Shown here in pieces: positions 62,301 to 64,000 of a stretch of DNA of 64,000 nucleotides. This DNA comes from Coriaria nepalensis (taxonomy: Eukaryota; Streptophyta; Magnoliopsida; Cucurbitales; Coriariaceae), in assembly GCA_027186245.1 (NCBI GenBank), contig CP114497.1, forward strand, positions 379,501 to 443,500. The letters are read 5' to 3'. Both the position numbers and the translations under genes were made by a program. How positions within the stretch are numbered: position 1 is the stretch's first letter; the number at the start of each line of letters is the position of its first letter. The notes under the pieces were generated by a model. That model was given only the letters and a program-made list of their open reading frames with translations, ran no database searches and had not been told where the DNA came from.

Positions 62301-64000
62301 CCTGTTTGATTACTTCTTAAATATCTTGCAGAACTTCTCAAAAGTTGTTGGTTCTGATACTCAAGTACCTTATATGCTTCTGCAACCTGTTAAAGCCGCA
62401 ACTATCTTTCATATCCTGTAAGATTTATGTTTCTTTAATACATGTGAAGAATTTTCGTTGCAATTCTCTTCATGTTTTTATCATTGAAACATGCGTACAT
62501 ATACATTTACTTGTTCAACCTAGATGTCATTTACTTCCTTTCATGTTAGTTGCATTTTATCATCATCCACCAATAATGAAATTTTGGCCTGTTAAGTCTT
62601 AGGATTGTGTTCACCATTATGTCAGCCCATGGATTGCTGTATATGAATAGAGGAAAGAAAGCTAGGGTGGTGTAGTGATATGCTTCTCGTGAGTATTGTA
62701 TTGTATATTCTATGATGTTGTGCTGCAATTTGCTTTGTCCCATCTTTGTCGTCATTGTGGTGTCTTTTCTGTTCACTCAGGCGGAGTTCTTATGCTATCA
62801 AGGACTTTTATGTGCACTGCTCGAAGATTAAAGTTGCATCATGTAATCTTTGGCTTAGCCCTCCCCTAGGGGCAGATGTACCTTGCTTCCTTTTATCCGC
62901 TGCTCGTTCTCTTTTCCACCAGGTACTTTAATGCTGTTGCTATAGATATATGTTATAGTCCCAAATAGATTATGTGATGAATGATCAATCCTATCCTTGC
63001 AGATATTATGTGCCCACCAAAAATCTTTTGATGCTGCTCAATTTACTGAAATTAATACAATACTCAATTCTGTTCAGAAGGAGGCAACTATGGTATGCTT
63101 TTTTTTTTTAAAGTTCGCTCCTCTCATTTTCCTTGCATAGTGGAACAGGTCCCCCTCCTCTCAATATGTATGTAAATCTTTAAGAGTTTAGGTTTGTCAC
63201 CATCTTTTTCAGTTTTCCTGTACTAGAAAAATTGTAGTCACTTACTGCAGTGTGAGAGTTGAGTTTCTCTCGCATAAGAAGTGTGTACAGATGGATCCAT
63301 TGTTTATCCGATGTTGTCCTTCTGCTAATTTATTTAGTACTTCTGGTAGCAGGAAGAAAACATACAACGCATCTGCTCCCTTATAAAGAGCTCAAATCAT
63401 CAGAGACTGAAAAATTCCGTGCATAAGTTCATTCAACCTTTGCTGCTCTACCTTCATTATCCCTCCAGAGGTTATAATATAATGATTAATTGTTTTTTAG
63501 TACTTCAAAGTTATACAATGGTGGTTTCTGTATGTTGGTTATCTGAACTGGTTCTGTAAGACTTTAATAGCTAAGAATTGTCCTTACATACTCTTAAATT
63601 GACTTGTTTTGCACTCTCTTCCCTTGTTTCCTTTCCTCCTTTATAGAGTTGGACTCCAATATCGGTCATGCATGGATACGACTTGGAGTGTTGAGATTTC
63701 ATCTTTTGCTTGATTGTGGGGACCTGGATCCTGGAACGAAGTACCAGTACAAGTATTCTCAGTTAGTAAACAAGAAATCTGACCTTGAACTTGAAATTCA
63801 GGTATTATTTTAAAATATACCGGCGGATTCGTTCCCACACTCAACCTCAATTTTTGTATCTTTTCTGTCAAACTATATTCATTCCATGCTAGGCAAGTTT
63901 TATCTTCCTCTGCTGTCATCTCCATGTTTATAACAATCTCTTTCAATTCATTGATGTTTGTAACTGGAAGCTAATCCATCTAAATTGTCAAGCTAATCCA
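44360..64000 (+). CDS. MDN1: Midasin (MDN1/REA1), 60S ribosome-assembly AAA ATPase; 3' end beyond window
   Basis: About 45 exons join in phase from 44360 to 63801 and encode roughly 3,300 of some 5,400 residues. The last intron runs off the window. Large exons lie at 48831-50606, 56223-57103 and 57197-58765. Six AAA modules show Walker A motifs: GPPGGGKSS (about residue 360), GETGTGKTT (690), GPTSSGKTS (1096), GETGGGKTT (1399), GSPGVGKTS (1815), GPSCSGKMS (2122). Walker B motifs include [27 protein letters not shown] and LLDELNLAP; module 6 has the degenerate LKNANLC. The linker begins after about residue 2300; the acidic and MIDAS parts lie outside. Midasin strips assembly factors (Rsa4, Ytm1) from pre-60S particles. 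I start at the ATG at 44360; the TTG two codons upstream is not used. A likely GC-AG intron is at 55547-55663. Confidence 0.92.
59976..60925 (-). mobile_element. Antisense Ty1/copia retrotransposon remnant in an MDN1 intron
   Basis: It lies in the intron between MDN1 exons 59865-59953 and 61018-61269. On the minus strand, from right to left: a short 5' LTR piece beginning tgttagcagtatattat (60925 down to about 60862); a jump into the end of pol with reverse-transcriptase and RNase H motifs ([60 protein letters not shown]); a purine-rich tract (acttgaggggag, about 60107-60118); and a 3' LTR starting tgttagttgtatattat and ending near 59976. Several stops and frameshifts kill the frame. Most of the element (gag, integrase, most of RT) is deleted. 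No matching target-site duplication was found. Confidence 0.82.

Overview
This window is nuclear DNA of a flowering plant, most likely a eudicot. Genes are spliced with short GT-AG introns, intergenic DNA is very AT-rich, and the families are plant-specific or plant-typed: GRAS, GRF, R2R3-MYB, germin-like, ELF4-like and a plant midasin. I cannot name the species. No prokaryotic, organellar or viral block is present, and I recognised no tRNA, rRNA or CRISPR array.

Layout. 0.8-5 kb: an alpha/beta hydrolase and an SP1-like/SPL2 RING E3 ligase, both on +. 6.4-8.1 kb: an intronless GRAS regulator matching NSP1 (-). 9.5-11.6 kb: two tandem germin-like genes (-). 12.2-12.6 kb: a decayed SANT-like/DUF3755 gene fragment. 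13.6-14.7 kb: a GRF5-like growth-regulating factor with a miR396 site (-). 16.8-17.3 kb: a proline-rich membrane protein (-). 18-24.2 kb: a gene-free, transposon-rich stretch holding a foldback element built around a minisatellite, a hairpin MITE, and a dead Mutator-like element with a DUF1985 ORF and a MURA transposase ORF facing each other. 24.2-30.2 kb: a tandem duplication carrying two R2R3-MYB genes. 31.4-34.8 kb: TAF12 (-). 36.2 kb: an ELF4-like gene. 37.2-37.9 kb: a dead F-box gene. 38.2-39.8 kb: ribosomal protein uS3/RPS3. 41.3-42.9 kb: a proline-rich DUF761-type membrane protein. 44.4 kb to the window end: about the first 3,300 codons of midasin/MDN1 in about 45 exons, running off the right edge.

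The genes do not form an operon or cluster with one job. Two links stand out. RPS3 (small ribosomal subunit) and MDN1 (60S assembly) both serve ribosome production and lie 4.6 kb apart. Several neighbours are developmental or signalling regulators (NSP1, GRF, two MYBs, ELF4-like, TAF12). The most informative local biology is evolutionary: a probable gene-conversion tract between the MYB twins, a compound transposon nest, an antisense Copia remnant inside an MDN1 intron, a likely GC-AG intron in MDN1, and a substituted Walker A residue in its sixth AAA domain.

All exon borders were read by eye from splice signals and reading-frame continuity. They agree in phase throughout but have not been checked against transcripts.
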